Positions 39,459-50,125 of a DNA stretch of 64,000 bases are shown one piece after another. This stretch comes from Candidatus Paralachnospira sangeri. Its GTDB lineage: Bacteria > Bacillota > Clostridia > Lachnospirales > Lachnospiraceae. A program made the position numbers and the translations under genes. Below the pieces are notes generated by a model, which saw only the letters and a program-made list of their open reading frames with translations, was not told where the DNA came from and made no database searches. The stretch spans positions 1-64,000 of the forward strand of contig CAJFOT010000024.1 in the NCBI GenBank assembly GCA_904397815.1, given 5' to 3'. Each line of letters begins with the position of its first letter. The first letter of the stretch is position 1.

Positions 39459-41809
39459 CTTTCTGCCTGCACTCCCTTCATTTTTCCTTTTTCTGTCCCA
39501 TAAACATGGGGCCGGTATGCCAGAGCAGTCAGCCCGGCCAGCCCATTCGCCGCCAGGATACCGAAGCACACTGCCTCACTGTAGGGCCCATATACCCGCA
39601 GCAATCCGGTGAGTAATCCTGCCGTCAGCCCGAACAGTGCCCGTCCCCGCCTGGTACTGTAGCCATAATCGGTCGTCATGTAAAAACCGCCCAGCAGCAG
39701 TCCGCCGCCCAGCAGATTTCCCAGGATATTCCCGGTAAAAAGCCCTTCCGGCCCCAAAATCCATGTTACCGCAGCCGCAGCCCCAATGTAGGAGAGAGCC
39801 GCCTGTACATTTACAATTCCCAAATAGCACAGATATGCAAACCCGATCAGCAACAGAAGCTTGCTGGTTTCCCCCAGCGCCCCCGGAATCTCTCCCAGAA
39901 ACATCTGCCAGTAAGAATAGGGCAGCGGCTCACCCGCCCTGACGGCGGACAGCACTGTAGCCGATGACACCATATCCGCCGGAAGGGTCACCGGCCCCGG
40001 AGCAGATACCATAGTTCCCGGCCACACCACCATCAGCAGCAGCCGGCCCATCAGAGCAGGATTGAGAAAATTGCAGCCGATTCCGCCGAAGAACTGTTTC
40101 ACCAATATGATGGCAAATACACTGGCCGCCGCCACTGCCCACAGCGGCACCGACACCGGCAGATTCATCGCCAGCAGCACACCTGTCACCGCAGCGCTCA
40201 AATCTGTCACTGTGATCTTCTGTTTCGCCGCTGCCTGCCATCCCAATTCCGCCAGCACACAGCACAGCACTGCCATACCGGCGACCAAAAGGCTGCGTCC
40301 CCCGAAAAAGTACACGCTTCCCGCCAGAGCAGGCACCAGAGAAATCAGCACCTGTCCCATAATCCAGCTGACCGAGCGGCGGTTCCGCAGATAAGGCCCC
40401 GGCGCGGCAGCCTGAACCGGCTGAGGAGCCTTTCCCCCGAGACGGGCCTGTCCCACACGCCAGGCCAGCTGCCGCCGGGCAGGACACACAAACGAACAGC
40501 TGCCGCATAAGATGCACTGCCCCGCATACAGTTCCTGACACCGTTCCTGCTTCCCCTGCAGCCAGGCGAAATCAATTTCAAAAGGCTTCAGCCCCGCCGG
40601 GCAGACATCCACGCAGCCGCCGCAGCGGATACAGGAGGATTCCTCATAATCCTTCCGCTCCAGAACAATCAAACCAGACAGTCCCTTTTTCACTTCCCCC
40701 ACCTCAGACTCACCGTCCCAGTCCTCTGTCACACAGGTGCCGGTCATCGGACCGCCTGTAATCACCCGGTTCTCCTGGCAGGAAATCCCCTGGCACAGAG
40801 AAACCAATTCCCGCAGAGAGGTGCCGATAGGCACCATAAAATTGCCCGGCTGCTCCACCTCGCCGGAGACCGTCACACACCGGCGTATCAGAGGAATACC
40901 GCCCAGCACAGCGTCCGCCGCCGCCTTCGCTGTGCCCACATTGGACACCAGGACTCCCAGATCTGCCGGCAGGCCTCCTTCCGGCACCTCACGCCCCAGC
41001 ACTGTCTGGATCAGCTGCCGTTCGCCGCCCTGCGGATACCTGGCCGGAACCAGGCAGACAGATACTTTGGTAAAATCCTCCTTCAGCAGCTTCTTCAGAT
41101 GTTCCGCGGCATCCCTTTTATTATCCTCGATACAGATCATCACCCGCCCCGCATCCGCACAGCGGGCCAGCACACGGGCGCCATTCAGAATTTCCATCCC
41201 ATGCTCCAGCATCAGCCGGTGATCACAGGTCAGATAAGGCTCACATTCCGCCCCGTTAATTAAAACCGTTTGGATTCTTCTGTCCGTCTCATATTTTCGA
41301 AAAGCCGGAAATCCCGCGCCGCCCAGTCCGGTCACCCCGCCGTCCTCCAGCCCCTTCAGGATGGTTTCCCGGGACAGACCTTCCAGATTCACCAGCTGTT
41401 TCCGGTAATCCTGCCGCCGGCGGCTGTTCCCTTTTTCCTCCGGTTCCCTCCATCTTTCCTCCGGCGCACCGGACAAATCTCTGCCGCCCGGCATTCTGCG
41501 TATCACACAGACCGCTGCCGGCTCCCCTCCGCTGCCTAGCTCCAGTTCGATCCGATCCACCACCCCGCTGATGCTGGCATGAATCCTGGCGCCTCCAAAA
41601 CTCTCTGGCTCTCCGATCGGCTGTCCTGCTTCAACCCGCTCTCCTGCCCGCACCAGCAAACGGCAGCGGTTTCCCCTGGACTGTTCCATAGAAATCCTGA
41701 CCTGCTCGGGCTCATAACTGATAATTTCTTCACCGCTGCTCAGCGCCTTATCTCTGCCGTTAGTCAGATGTACCCCGCCCCGAAATCCACGCTTTCCAAA
41801 CCAAACCAT
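39455..41809 (-). CDS. RnfC-RnfD fusion protein (Rnf-like electron transport)
   Basis: RnfC part: GLGGAGFPAFRKY, INGAECEPYLTCDHRLMLE, CIRCGGCVDVCPAGLKP, CILCGSCSFVCPA; RnfD part: LVKQFFGGIGCNFLNPALMGRLLL, MVSSATVLSAVRAGE, YMTTDYGYST. Confidence 0.88.
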   Translation of the reverse strand: MVWFGKRGFRGGVHLTNGRDKALSSGEEIISYEPEQVRISMEQSRGNRCRLLVRAGERVEAGQPIGEPESFGGARIHASISGVVDRIELELGSGGEPAAVCVIRRMPGGRDLSGAPEERWREPEEKGNSRRRQDYRKQLVNLEGLSRETILKGLEDGGVTGLGGAGFPAFRKYETDRRIQTVLINGAECEPYLTCDHRLMLEHGMEILNGARVLARCADAGRVMICIEDNKRDAAEHLKKLLKEDFTKVSVCLVPARYPQGGERQLIQTVLGREVPEGGLPADLGVLVSNVGTAKAAADAVLGGIPLIRRCVTVSGEVEQPGNFMVPIGTSLRELVSLCQGISCQENRVITGGPMTGTCVTEDWDGESEVGEVKKGLSGLIVLERKDYEESSCIRCGGCVDVCPAGLKPFEIDFAWLQGKQERCQELYAGQCILCGSCSFVCPARRQLAWRVGQARLGGKAPQPVQAAAPGPYLRNRRSVSWIMGQVLISLVPALAGSVYFFGGRSLLVAGMAVLCCVLAELGWQAAAKQKITVTDLSAAVTGVLLAMNLPVSVPLWAVAAASVFAIILVKQFFGGIGCNFLNPALMGRLLLMVVWPGTMVSAPGPVTLPADMVSSATVLSAVRAGEPLPYSYWQMFLGEIPGALGETSKLLLLIGFAYLCYLGIVNVQAALSYIGAAAAVTWILGPEGLFTGNILGNLLGGGLLLGGFYMTTDYGYSTRRGRALFGLTAGLLTGLLRVYGPYSEAVCFGILAANGLAGLTALAYRPHVYGTEKGKMKGVQAER

Positions 41810-42276
41810 GTATTAACACTCCATTTCCCTGTCTCAGACAGCAGCTTTCCCGTCCGAACCAGCTTCCTCTCCGACTATTATTCCTGAATTTACCATAACT
41901 ATACATGGCTGCCGCCTGTTCACCCAAACAGTCCGAACTCGCAAAACCTTTATCAACCGGCTGCTCTGTAAATAATCGAAATTCAAATCCAAATCTTCCT
42001 GAATAATTTCTCTGCAACTGTATGTTGACAATATAAGCGTGAAAAAAGTAAAATATATTCGATTTTAATCTAAAATATGCAGAAATACGATTGTTAAAAA
42101 ATGATAAAACATTATATTTTAAAGAAAACGTTAAAAAATTTTAAATTTTTTGTGTCGTATCTTGTAATAATTCGACTTTCGAAACGTTTAGTTTAGCGAA
42201 AATGGTTTTTTGTAGAATACTGCAAAACTTTCAAAAAACATTAGAGCAATTCTGGAGACACAAGGAGGTACACAAT

Positions 42277-42828
42277 ATGTTCTTTTTATCTGAACATATT
42301 CCGGAGGACAGCAGTAAACTGGAGGTGCTGTATTACAAATTTGCTCACTCACTGTGGTACGTGGCCATGGCCTATGTGAAAGATGAGCAATTAGCGGAAG
42401 ATATTGTTCAGGATACGTTTTTAAAACTGACACGCTGTCCGGAACGTCTGGGGCAGATCGAGGCCAGTCAGACTCGGTATTTTCTGTTTACCATTGTCAG
42501 ACATTTAAGCATCGACGCCATCAGAAGACGTCAGAGAAGAAATGAACGTTCACATGAGGAATATATGGATGTGACAGTGCCGAATGTTCAGTATCTTCCT
42601 CTGGAACGGTTAGTGATGAAAGAGACGATAGAGGACATTAAAAGAGCACTGGACAGGATGCCCGACCGGTATCGTACCCCTTTAGAGCTGCGTCTGGTAT
42701 ACGGATGTTCAAACAAGGAAATCGCCGAGATTCTGGATATCACGCCCAACCTGGTGGGCGTTCAGCTGGTGCGGGCCCGGAATATGATATCCAAATTTTT
42801 AAAGGAGGGAATGGATGAGTCAGAATGA
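42277..42828 (+). CDS. ECF-type sigma-70 family RNA polymerase sigma factor
   Basis: DEQLAEDIVQDTFLKL region 2; YRTPLELRLVYGCSNKEIAEILDITPNLVGVQLVRAR region 4; SD AAGGAGG before ATG. Confidence 0.92.
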   Translation: MFFLSEHIPEDSSKLEVLYYKFAHSLWYVAMAYVKDEQLAEDIVQDTFLKLTRCPERLGQIEASQTRYFLFTIVRHLSIDAIRRRQRRNERSHEEYMDVTVPNVQYLPLERLVMKETIEDIKRALDRMPDRYRTPLELRLVYGCSNKEIAEILDITPNLVGVQLVRARNMISKFLKEGMDESE

Positions 42829-43903
42829 TCAGGACATGAAGCAGTACAATGATATTCTGGATATAATTCTGAGAAACGCGCTGATGAGCAATATCAACGC
42901 TCATTATGGAGAAATCCCTTCTGAGGAAGAAATCGGACAGGCCCATACATTCTCCAGAGAATTTCAGCAGCAGATGCGCGATCTGATGAAACAAAGCAGA
43001 TCAGCGGAGCCATGCGCCGATGCAAAAGAACCGGCGGAGGTTCTGGCCGACCGCTCCTATCAGGATCAAAGCTTCTGGGATGAATGGAAGGCCGCCGCAG
43101 GAAATCAGAAAGACCACCCTGTCAGCCCAACAGAAATCAGTCCGGAGTCAAAACTGCCTCAATCACCTGAGACTCCACAGCTCAGATATGATTGTTCTAA
43201 TGATGATTCAGATTTCATTCCAAAACATTCCGGGAAAATTCTCCGGCAGGTCGGTGAATCGTCGAAACAGCCAAACGAAAAGCCGCTGAAAGATAGCACT
43301 CATTCTCAGGCCGTCACCCTTATCGGGGGCGCTTTGCCGGCAGACGAGTCTGCCAAAAAACAGAAGCAGAAACAGACCAGGATGCGCAGACTCAGAAAGC
43401 GGATCAAAATCGCTGCCGCCGCAGTCGTCGCCATCGGAATACTCGGAATCGGCATCACCCAGTTCAACCCCATACGGGCATCATTCAAGCAGACTGTTGT
43501 GAATTATGAGGGGCAGGGGGTATTGATTAGTAATGAGAGTGCGGATAATAGGCACATTGTGTTTAGGGATCCTACGTATATTCCAAAAGGGTATGAGCTT
43601 ACATTAAACTACGAAAATAAATATGTTAAATGTTTAGAATATTCTAAAGGGGGATCTATATTAAAAATATTATACATTTTGTTTGATGAAAAAGCTGATA
43701 GTTTTGTAGATAATGAAAGGCATTCTTCTATAACAGAAAATATTATGATTAAAAATAAATATGATGGTAATTTATCCATTACACAAGAAAAAAACCAAGA
43801 ATTGAAGATATTATCTTGGCAAAATGGCACAGTTCAATATCAAATATCTAGTTGCGAATCAGAAGAAATTATTATGAAAATTGCAGAAAGTATTATGCAA
43901 TAA
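42815..43903 (+). CDS. Anti-sigma-factor-like membrane protein with C-terminal DUF4367-like domain
   Basis: Overlaps sigma gene; single TM IKIAAAAVVAIGILGIGI; extracytoplasmic ..DPTYIPKGYELTLNYEN..; ends ..ISSCESEEIIMKIAESIMQ. Confidence 0.75.
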   Translation: MSQNDQDMKQYNDILDIILRNALMSNINAHYGEIPSEEEIGQAHTFSREFQQQMRDLMKQSRSAEPCADAKEPAEVLADRSYQDQSFWDEWKAAAGNQKDHPVSPTEISPESKLPQSPETPQLRYDCSNDDSDFIPKHSGKILRQVGESSKQPNEKPLKDSTHSQAVTLIGGALPADESAKKQKQKQTRMRRLRKRIKIAAAAVVAIGILGIGITQFNPIRASFKQTVVNYEGQGVLISNESADNRHIVFRDPTYIPKGYELTLNYENKYVKCLEYSKGGSILKILYILFDEKADSFVDNERHSSITENIMIKNKYDGNLSITQEKNQELKILSWQNGTVQYQISSCESEEIIMKIAESIMQ

Positions 43904-43953
43904 ATTTTCTAATAAACAATAATGGGTTTGCTAATAGTTAAAGAGGATTGGGA

Positions 43954-44379
43954 ATGAAAAAAATATCAGTGTTAATAAGTTTATTGTTAATCATGACAGT
44001 AACAATGGGAAATGTAGCATATGCAGCTCCAGAATTAACTACTCCAGAAACGGAAATAGAAGCCAGAAGATATGAAATACTGGATACAATCACATATGGT
44101 TTAAGTTTTGATGGTACTCAAGTATACTGTTATGCATTTATGCATTCTGCACATGCAGAAAAATATACAGTTAGCGGTATGCTTCAAAAAAAGAATAGCA
44201 ATGGCTACTACGATTATGTTTGTACATGGTCAGAAGAAACATATTATGGTCAAAGCTGTAACTGGGATAAATATTGCAACGCGGCTGGTGACGGCGAGTA
44301 TTGTTTCACTTTTTATATAGATATTTACGATGGTAGCAAGTGGGAATCTTTAACTTTCACCAAATATAAAACCCGATAG
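43954..44379 (+). CDS. Secreted small Cys-containing hypothetical protein
   Basis: Signal peptide MKKISVLISLLLIMTVTMGNVAYAAPE; four Cys in mature region; RBS agaggat. Confidence 0.7.
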   Translation: MKKISVLISLLLIMTVTMGNVAYAAPELTTPETEIEARRYEILDTITYGLSFDGTQVYCYAFMHSAHAEKYTVSGMLQKKNSNGYYDYVCTWSEETYYGQSCNWDKYCNAAGDGEYCFTFYIDIYDGSKWESLTFTKYKTR

Positions 44380-45028
44380 CAAAAACAATCTTTATTCACA
44401 TGGTAATCCTCGGTAAATCCATCCAGACCTCTGGATGATTTGCATATTAAATGTATGTCATATATTGGACTAACAAAATTTTCCAAACATACGACATATC
44501 ATCATGAATGCATTCCTGAAAACTGAATATTGGTATTCAGCGGAGCAGTTTTTCAGCTGGCCAGTGGAAAGCTGATTCTGCGCAGTGATCTGTTTTCCCT
44601 CAGCTGCAGATTGGGAAAGCGGAAAAATTTCAAACGAAAAGCAAAAATAAAAATAATTCAGATTGCTTTAATCAAAAAACCATTTTCAAAAAAGGGATGA
44701 TCGGGAATGCCTGATTTTAATCCCAACTAATCAAAAGTGAGACTATCCCGTGAAATCTGTGCTTTTCAGCACCGGAAATCACGGGGTATTCTTGCCGTTT
44801 TTAATATGCGTCCGGCACTCTCTTTTTCAGCGCTGCTGCATGACAGGCATATCTATATGCCAGAGCCGTGACTCCATATCCCGGCCAGTACGTTCCTTTT
44901 TATAAGAAAGCATCTCTTCACATCATATTTTCCCTTCATTTTTCCAGATCTATACCGCAGATGATTACTGGAATCTGCAAAATCTATCACGCTCCCTTAG
45001 TACAAGAGATCGTTTTCACCCTTCTTAC

Positions 45029-45409
45029 ATGTATATCCAGACCGTTGTGTTCGCCCTTGCGGGCGCTCTGGTTGCCTGGCAGATTTCCTACGCCAAAAAG
45101 CGGGATATCTTCGATGAGTTTGCAAGAGAAAATCTGAAAACCACCGACTCCATCTGTCTGAAAATCGCCTATACCCTGATGGTCATCGCCGCTGTGGCAT
45201 GTATCTTTTCTGATTTTTCCGGTGAACTGGCCGGGTACTGCATTATCATCAGTATCCTGCTGCTGACGATTCTAAGAGCGGTTATCTTTACCGTTATTGA
45301 TCAGAAAGCCTGCAGATACAATCCATCTCTGAAACTGGCCATGGACATCGCAAAAGTATTTCATGTCACAGTAGAAGATTTGTTTGAATTTACAGACGAT
45401 GATAAATGA
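45029..45409 (+). CDS. Small membrane protein fused in frame to an XRE-regulator C-terminal tail (probable fusion/remnant)
   Basis: Three TM segments, then CRYNPSLKLAMDIAKVFHVTVEDLFEFTDDDK, the standard XRE C-terminal half. Confidence 0.65.
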   Translation: MYIQTVVFALAGALVAWQISYAKKRDIFDEFARENLKTTDSICLKIAYTLMVIAAVACIFSDFSGELAGYCIIISILLLTILRAVIFTVIDQKACRYNPSLKLAMDIAKVFHVTVEDLFEFTDDDK

Positions 45410-45653
45410 CATCACACCCGCCGCCCTTTTGATTCGCTGCGGTAATAATTTTTGCCATACCGCCTCCGATCCGGCGGTTTCACTTTTACGGAAAAGAAAG
45501 GGTCAAGGTATTTTCTTGTGGTGAATCCCGGTAAATTCCATCTGAAGCTTTGGACAAAATCAGCGAAACTCCTTGATTTTCCTCAATTTTCTACCCTAGT
45601 GCTAATATAACACAATAGTCTATCCTTCTCACAATACCTGTAGCTTTCATAAA

Positions 45654-45723
45654 AAAATTCCTCCGTTTACAAAATCTGATAGTAACAAATCGTGTCACTA
45701 GTATTTGTAAACGAAGGAATTTT
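45654..45723 (-). terminator. Terminator downstream of lon (20-bp arm inverted repeat)
   Basis: aaaattcctccgtttacaaa / tttgtaaacgaaggaatttt, followed on the minus strand by a T7 run. Confidence 0.8.
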
Positions 45724-45768
45724 ATGTATTATGGCGTAAATCAGGAAAAGGCAGCTGTGTTTTTGTTT

Positions 45769-48069
45769 TTACACGAACGCGCTCTTAATCACTTCATCCA
45801 TTCCCTTGACATAAGTGATGTCCAGCCCTTTTGTGATCTCGGATGACAGTTCTGACACATCGGGGCGGTTCTTCTCCGGCACCAGAACATTGTGAATATT
45901 GGCCATTTTTGCCGCCAGCAGCTTTTCCTTCAGACCGCCGATGGGCAGCACCCTGCCCCGCAGGGTGATCTCGCCAGTCATGGCCAGGTCAGCCTTTACC
46001 TTTTTCTCCGCTACCGCAGACAGAATGGCTGTCGCCATGGTAATACCCGCAGACGGGCCGTCCTTGGGGATGGCGCCCTCAGGGATATGGATGTGGATGT
46101 CGTGCTTGTCGAAAAAGTCGTCATCAATTCCATACTGGCTGCCTACGGAGCGGATATAGCTGATGGCTGTCTGCGCAGACTCCTTCATCACATCCCCCAG
46201 CTGGCCGGTCAGCTGCACCTTTCCGGTGCCCGGCATCACATTTACCTCGATCTGAAGGGTATCGCCCCCTACACTGGTCCATGCCAGCCCCCGGACGATG
46301 CCGATCTCATCCTGGTCGTTCACCATCTGGAAGGTGACCTTCTCCATCCCCAGATATTTGGTCAGATTGTTTTCTGTAATCTTCACGGAAGCCTTTCCCT
46401 GTTCCATGATCTCCCGGACAGCCTTCCGGCAGATCCGGCCGATCTGTCGCTCCAGACTGCGGACGCCGGCTTCCCTGGTATAATTATGAATAATCTTCCG
46501 CAGGGCATTGGCGCTGATATTCAGCTGCTCTTCCTTCAGACCGTTCTTCCTGATCTGCTTCGGAATCAGATGTTCCTGAGCGATATGGAACTTCTCATTC
46601 TCTGTATAGCTGCCTACCTCGATGATCTCCATCCTGTCAAGCAGGGGCTGTGGAATGGTCTGGGTGGTGTTGGCAGTGGCAATAAAAAGAACATTGGACA
46701 GATCCAGGGGCACCTCTACATAATGATCCCGGAACTGGCTGTTCTGTTCAGAATCCAGTACCTCCAGCAAAGCGGAAGCGGTATCACCTTTATAATCACC
46801 GCTCACCTTATCGATCTCATCCAGCAGCATCAGCGGGTTGTTGACGCCCGCCTGCCGCAGAGCAGCGGCAAACCGTCCGGGCATAGCGCCGATATAGGTT
46901 CTTCTGTGACCTCTGATCTCCGCCTCGTCACGGACGCCGCCCAGGCAGATTCTCACATACTTTTTCCCCAGAGCCCGGGCCACAGACTGGGCGATAGAGG
47001 TTTTTCCGGTTCCCGGCGGGCCCACCAGGCAGAGAATCGGCGCATCTCCTTTACTGGTCATAGAACGGACGGCCAGATATTCCAGAATACGCTCCTTTAC
47101 CTTATCCAGTCCGTAGTGATCTTCATCCAGAATCTGCTGGGCATGTTTAATATCCTGATTATCCTTTGTGGATTTCTCCCAGGGCAGTTCCATCAGCACA
47201 TCAATATATGTACGGCTGACTGTAGCTTCCTGGCTGCCGTAGGGCATGGTTTTCAGCCGTTTCAGTTCTTTCTCGATCTGAGTCTTTACCTCTTTTGACG
47301 CCTTCATCGTCTTCAGCTTCTTCTCCAGCTGCTCGATATCAGCGGCGCCGCCATCCTCCCCCAACTCTTCACGAATCACTTTCATCTGCTCTCGAAGAAT
47401 GTATTCCTTCTGAGATTTATCCACACGCTCTTTTACCTTCGCCTGGAATTCCCGCTTAATTTTGCTGACCTCTGCTTCCTTCTGCAGGGCCCGCTCTGTA
47501 AACATATACAGATCCTCATAGGAAGCTGCCTCCAGCATTCCCTGCTTTGTTTTATAGCTGAAGGGCAGTACCTGAGGAATCTGCTCCAGCATCGTCTGCA
47601 GGTTCTCGATATCCACCAGCTGTATCAGTCCCTGACTGCCGGGACCGCCATTCTCCGCATATGCCTCCAGCCCCTCTTTCAGAATCCGGAGCATCGCCTC
47701 CTGGGTATATTCATCCAGTTCTTCTTCTATGGGATCCAATTCCCACAGTTCTACCTCACCGGTCAGATAGCTGCCCTTTGTATCCAGCTCCTTCAGCGCT
47801 CCTCGATGCTGACCCTCTGCCAGCACCCGGACAATATTGTTGGGCAGCTTCAGCAGCTGCTTGATCTGCGCCACTGTGCCGGCTGTATACAGGTCGCTCT
47901 TACCCGGTTCCTCTGTATTAGAGGAGAGCTGGGTAATCAAAAATACCGTCTGGTCTGTTTTCATCGCCTGCTCTACAGCCTCAATTGATTTCTTCCTGCT
48001 CACGTCAAAATGAATGGTCATCTTCGGAAGAACCGTTAATCCTCTCAATGCTACCACAGGTAACTTCAT
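45769..48069 (-). CDS. lon: ATP-dependent protease La
   Basis: Walker A CLVGPPGTGKTSIAQSVARALGKKYVRICLGGVRDEAEIRGHRRTYIGAMPG; catalytic PKDGPSAGITMATA. Confidence 0.97.
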   Translation of the reverse strand: MKLPVVALRGLTVLPKMTIHFDVSRKKSIEAVEQAMKTDQTVFLITQLSSNTEEPGKSDLYTAGTVAQIKQLLKLPNNIVRVLAEGQHRGALKELDTKGSYLTGEVELWELDPIEEELDEYTQEAMLRILKEGLEAYAENGGPGSQGLIQLVDIENLQTMLEQIPQVLPFSYKTKQGMLEAASYEDLYMFTERALQKEAEVSKIKREFQAKVKERVDKSQKEYILREQMKVIREELGEDGGAADIEQLEKKLKTMKASKEVKTQIEKELKRLKTMPYGSQEATVSRTYIDVLMELPWEKSTKDNQDIKHAQQILDEDHYGLDKVKERILEYLAVRSMTSKGDAPILCLVGPPGTGKTSIAQSVARALGKKYVRICLGGVRDEAEIRGHRRTYIGAMPGRFAAALRQAGVNNPLMLLDEIDKVSGDYKGDTASALLEVLDSEQNSQFRDHYVEVPLDLSNVLFIATANTTQTIPQPLLDRMEIIEVGSYTENEKFHIAQEHLIPKQIRKNGLKEEQLNISANALRKIIHNYTREAGVRSLERQIGRICRKAVREIMEQGKASVKITENNLTKYLGMEKVTFQMVNDQDEIGIVRGLAWTSVGGDTLQIEVNVMPGTGKVQLTGQLGDVMKESAQTAISYIRSVGSQYGIDDDFFDKHDIHIHIPEGAIPKDGPSAGITMATAILSAVAEKKVKADLAMTGEITLRGRVLPIGGLKEKLLAAKMANIHNVLVPEKNRPDVSELSSEITKGLDITYVKGMDEVIKSAFV

Positions 48070-48116
48070 AAATCTCCTCCGTATTAAAGAAGTTCATCGA
48101 ACTTTACTGTTTTATG

Positions 48117-48162
48117 AAAAGCTGCCGCAAATCCTCAGACAAAAGAGTTTTGCGGCAGCTTT
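48117..48162 (-). terminator. Terminator between clpX and lon
   Basis: aaaagctgccgcaaa ... tttgcggcagctttt. Confidence 0.8.
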
Positions 48163-48185
48163 TCCATGGTTGACATGTCTACAGG

Positions 48186-49463
48186 TTAACCCACAGATCT
48201 TGTTTTCTTTCTGCGGGGTACTTCCACATCACGATAAATCAGTTCCGGTTGTCCCTCGCCGTCTACTACGTCCTTTGTTATGATACACTTTCCGATGGAC
48301 TCATCTGAGGGAATCTCATACATCACATCCATCATCGTATGCTCCATAATAGAGCGCAGCCCTCTGGCGCCGGTCTTTCTTTCATAGGACTTCTTTGCGA
48401 TTTCCCGCACCGCGTCCTCAGAAATCTCCAGTTCTACGCCATCCAGCTCGAACAACTTTTTATATTGCTTCACCAAAGCGTTCTTCGGTTCCGTCAGAAT
48501 CTTTACCAGAGCCTCCTCATCCAGCAGATCCAGGGTCACATTGATCGGCACCCGGCCCACAAACTCCGGAATCAGACCATATTTCACCAAATCCTCCGGC
48601 AGAACTTGTTTGAGCAGTTTGCCAGGGTTCTCCTCTGCCTTCTCATGGATTTCCTTGTTGAATCCGATGGCATTGGCACCCAGCCGGTGCTCGATCATTT
48701 TATCCAGCCCGTCAAAAGCACCTCCGCAGATAAACAGGATATTGGTGGTATCGATCTGATACATCTCCTGGTGAGGATGCTTTCTGCCTCCCTGGGGCGG
48801 TACACTGGCGATGGTTCCTTCCAGAATCTTCAGCAGTGCCTGCTGCACGCCCTCACCGGATACATCTCTGGTAATCGAAACATTTTCCGATTTCTTCGTA
48901 ATTTTATCAATCTCATCGATATAGATGATGCCGTACTCGGCCTTGCTGATGTCGTAGTCTGCCGCCTGAATAATTTTCAGCAGAATATTTTCCACATCCT
49001 CGCCCACATACCCGGCTTCTGTCAGCGCTGTAGCGTCAGCAATCGCAAAAGGCACGTTCAAAAGCTTCGCCAGGGTCTGGGCCAGATATGTTTTTCCGGA
49101 ACCGGTAGGCCCCAGCATCAGAATATTGCTCTTCTGAATCTCCACATCCGACGATGCCGCAGAAGTAATTCGCTTATAGTGGTTATAAACCGCCACTGCC
49201 AGGGTCTTCTTCGCCTCGTCCTGCCCGATCACATATTCATCCAGAAATTCCTTGATTTCCTTCGGCTTCAACAGGTTCAAACCGTCGAATACCTGCTCCG
49301 GCTCGTCATCCAGCTCAAATTCCTCTTCAATTAATTCTGCACACAGCTCGACGCATTCATCACAGATATATACATCCTTTGCGCCGGCAATCAGTTTTCT
49401 GACCTGATCCTGTGTTTTTCCGCAGAAAGAGCATCTGTACTGATTATCATATCTGTTTGCCAT
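48186..49463 (-). CDS. clpX: ATP-dependent Clp protease ATP-binding subunit ClpX
   Basis: Zinc finger [49 protein letters not shown]. Confidence 0.97.
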   Translation of the reverse strand: MANRYDNQYRCSFCGKTQDQVRKLIAGAKDVYICDECVELCAELIEEEFELDDEPEQVFDGLNLLKPKEIKEFLDEYVIGQDEAKKTLAVAVYNHYKRITSAASSDVEIQKSNILMLGPTGSGKTYLAQTLAKLLNVPFAIADATALTEAGYVGEDVENILLKIIQAADYDISKAEYGIIYIDEIDKITKKSENVSITRDVSGEGVQQALLKILEGTIASVPPQGGRKHPHQEMYQIDTTNILFICGGAFDGLDKMIEHRLGANAIGFNKEIHEKAEENPGKLLKQVLPEDLVKYGLIPEFVGRVPINVTLDLLDEEALVKILTEPKNALVKQYKKLFELDGVELEISEDAVREIAKKSYERKTGARGLRSIMEHTMMDVMYEIPSDESIGKCIITKDVVDGEGQPELIYRDVEVPRRKKTRSVG

Positions 49464-49489
49464 TAAATTTAATCTCCTTTTAAACGGAA

Positions 49490-50071
49490 TTAACGGCTTC
49501 CGATTACAGCGTCAATCAGGCCATAAGCCTTCGCTTCTTCCGCTGTCATGTAATGGTCTCTCTCTGTATCAGCCGCAATCACCTCATAAGGCTGGCCTGT
49601 ATTGGCAGCGAGAATCTCATTGAGTTTCTTCTTTGTCGCGATAATCTTTTCCGCCACAATCTGGATCTCTGTCGCCTGTCCCTGCGCGCCGCCTGAAGGC
49701 TGATGAATCATCACTTCCGAATTGGGCAGGGCAAAACGTTTGCCCTTTGCGCCGCCGGCAAGCAGAAAAGCGCCCATGCTGGCTGCCATGCCGATGCAGA
49801 TGGTGGATACATCACATTTAATATAATTCATGGTGTCATAAATCGCCAGTCCGGCCGACACAGAGCCGCCGGGGCTGTTGATATAAAGACTGATGTCTTT
49901 GCCCGGATCTTCTGATTCCAGGTAAAGCAGCTGGGCTACGATAATGCTGGCAGACACATCTGTCACTTCCTCGCCCAGGAATATTATCCGGTCTTTCAGC
50001 AGGCGGGAATAAATATCATAAAATCTCTCTCCGCCTCTGACAGTTTCAATCACATTAGGAATAATACTCAT
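49490..50071 (-). CDS. clpP: ATP-dependent Clp protease proteolytic subunit
   Basis: [35 protein letters not shown]. Confidence 0.97.
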   Translation of the reverse strand: MSIIPNVIETVRGGERFYDIYSRLLKDRIIFLGEEVTDVSASIIVAQLLYLESEDPGKDISLYINSPGGSVSAGLAIYDTMNYIKCDVSTICIGMAASMGAFLLAGGAKGKRFALPNSEVMIHQPSGGAQGQATEIQIVAEKIIATKKKLNEILAANTGQPYEVIAADTERDHYMTAEEAKAYGLIDAVIGSR

Positions 50072-50125
50072 GCTTGCGCCTCCTTATATGACAGGCATCC
50101 TGTAGTATAAACCCAACGACGCAGT

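Noticed and set aside
45654-45723. Inverted repeat after lon considered as a mobile-element end
   Set aside because: Position directly after lon and T-run on the lon strand make an intrinsic terminator the simpler explanation.
45892-47298. 468-aa plus-strand ORF
   Set aside because: Antisense shadow of lon.
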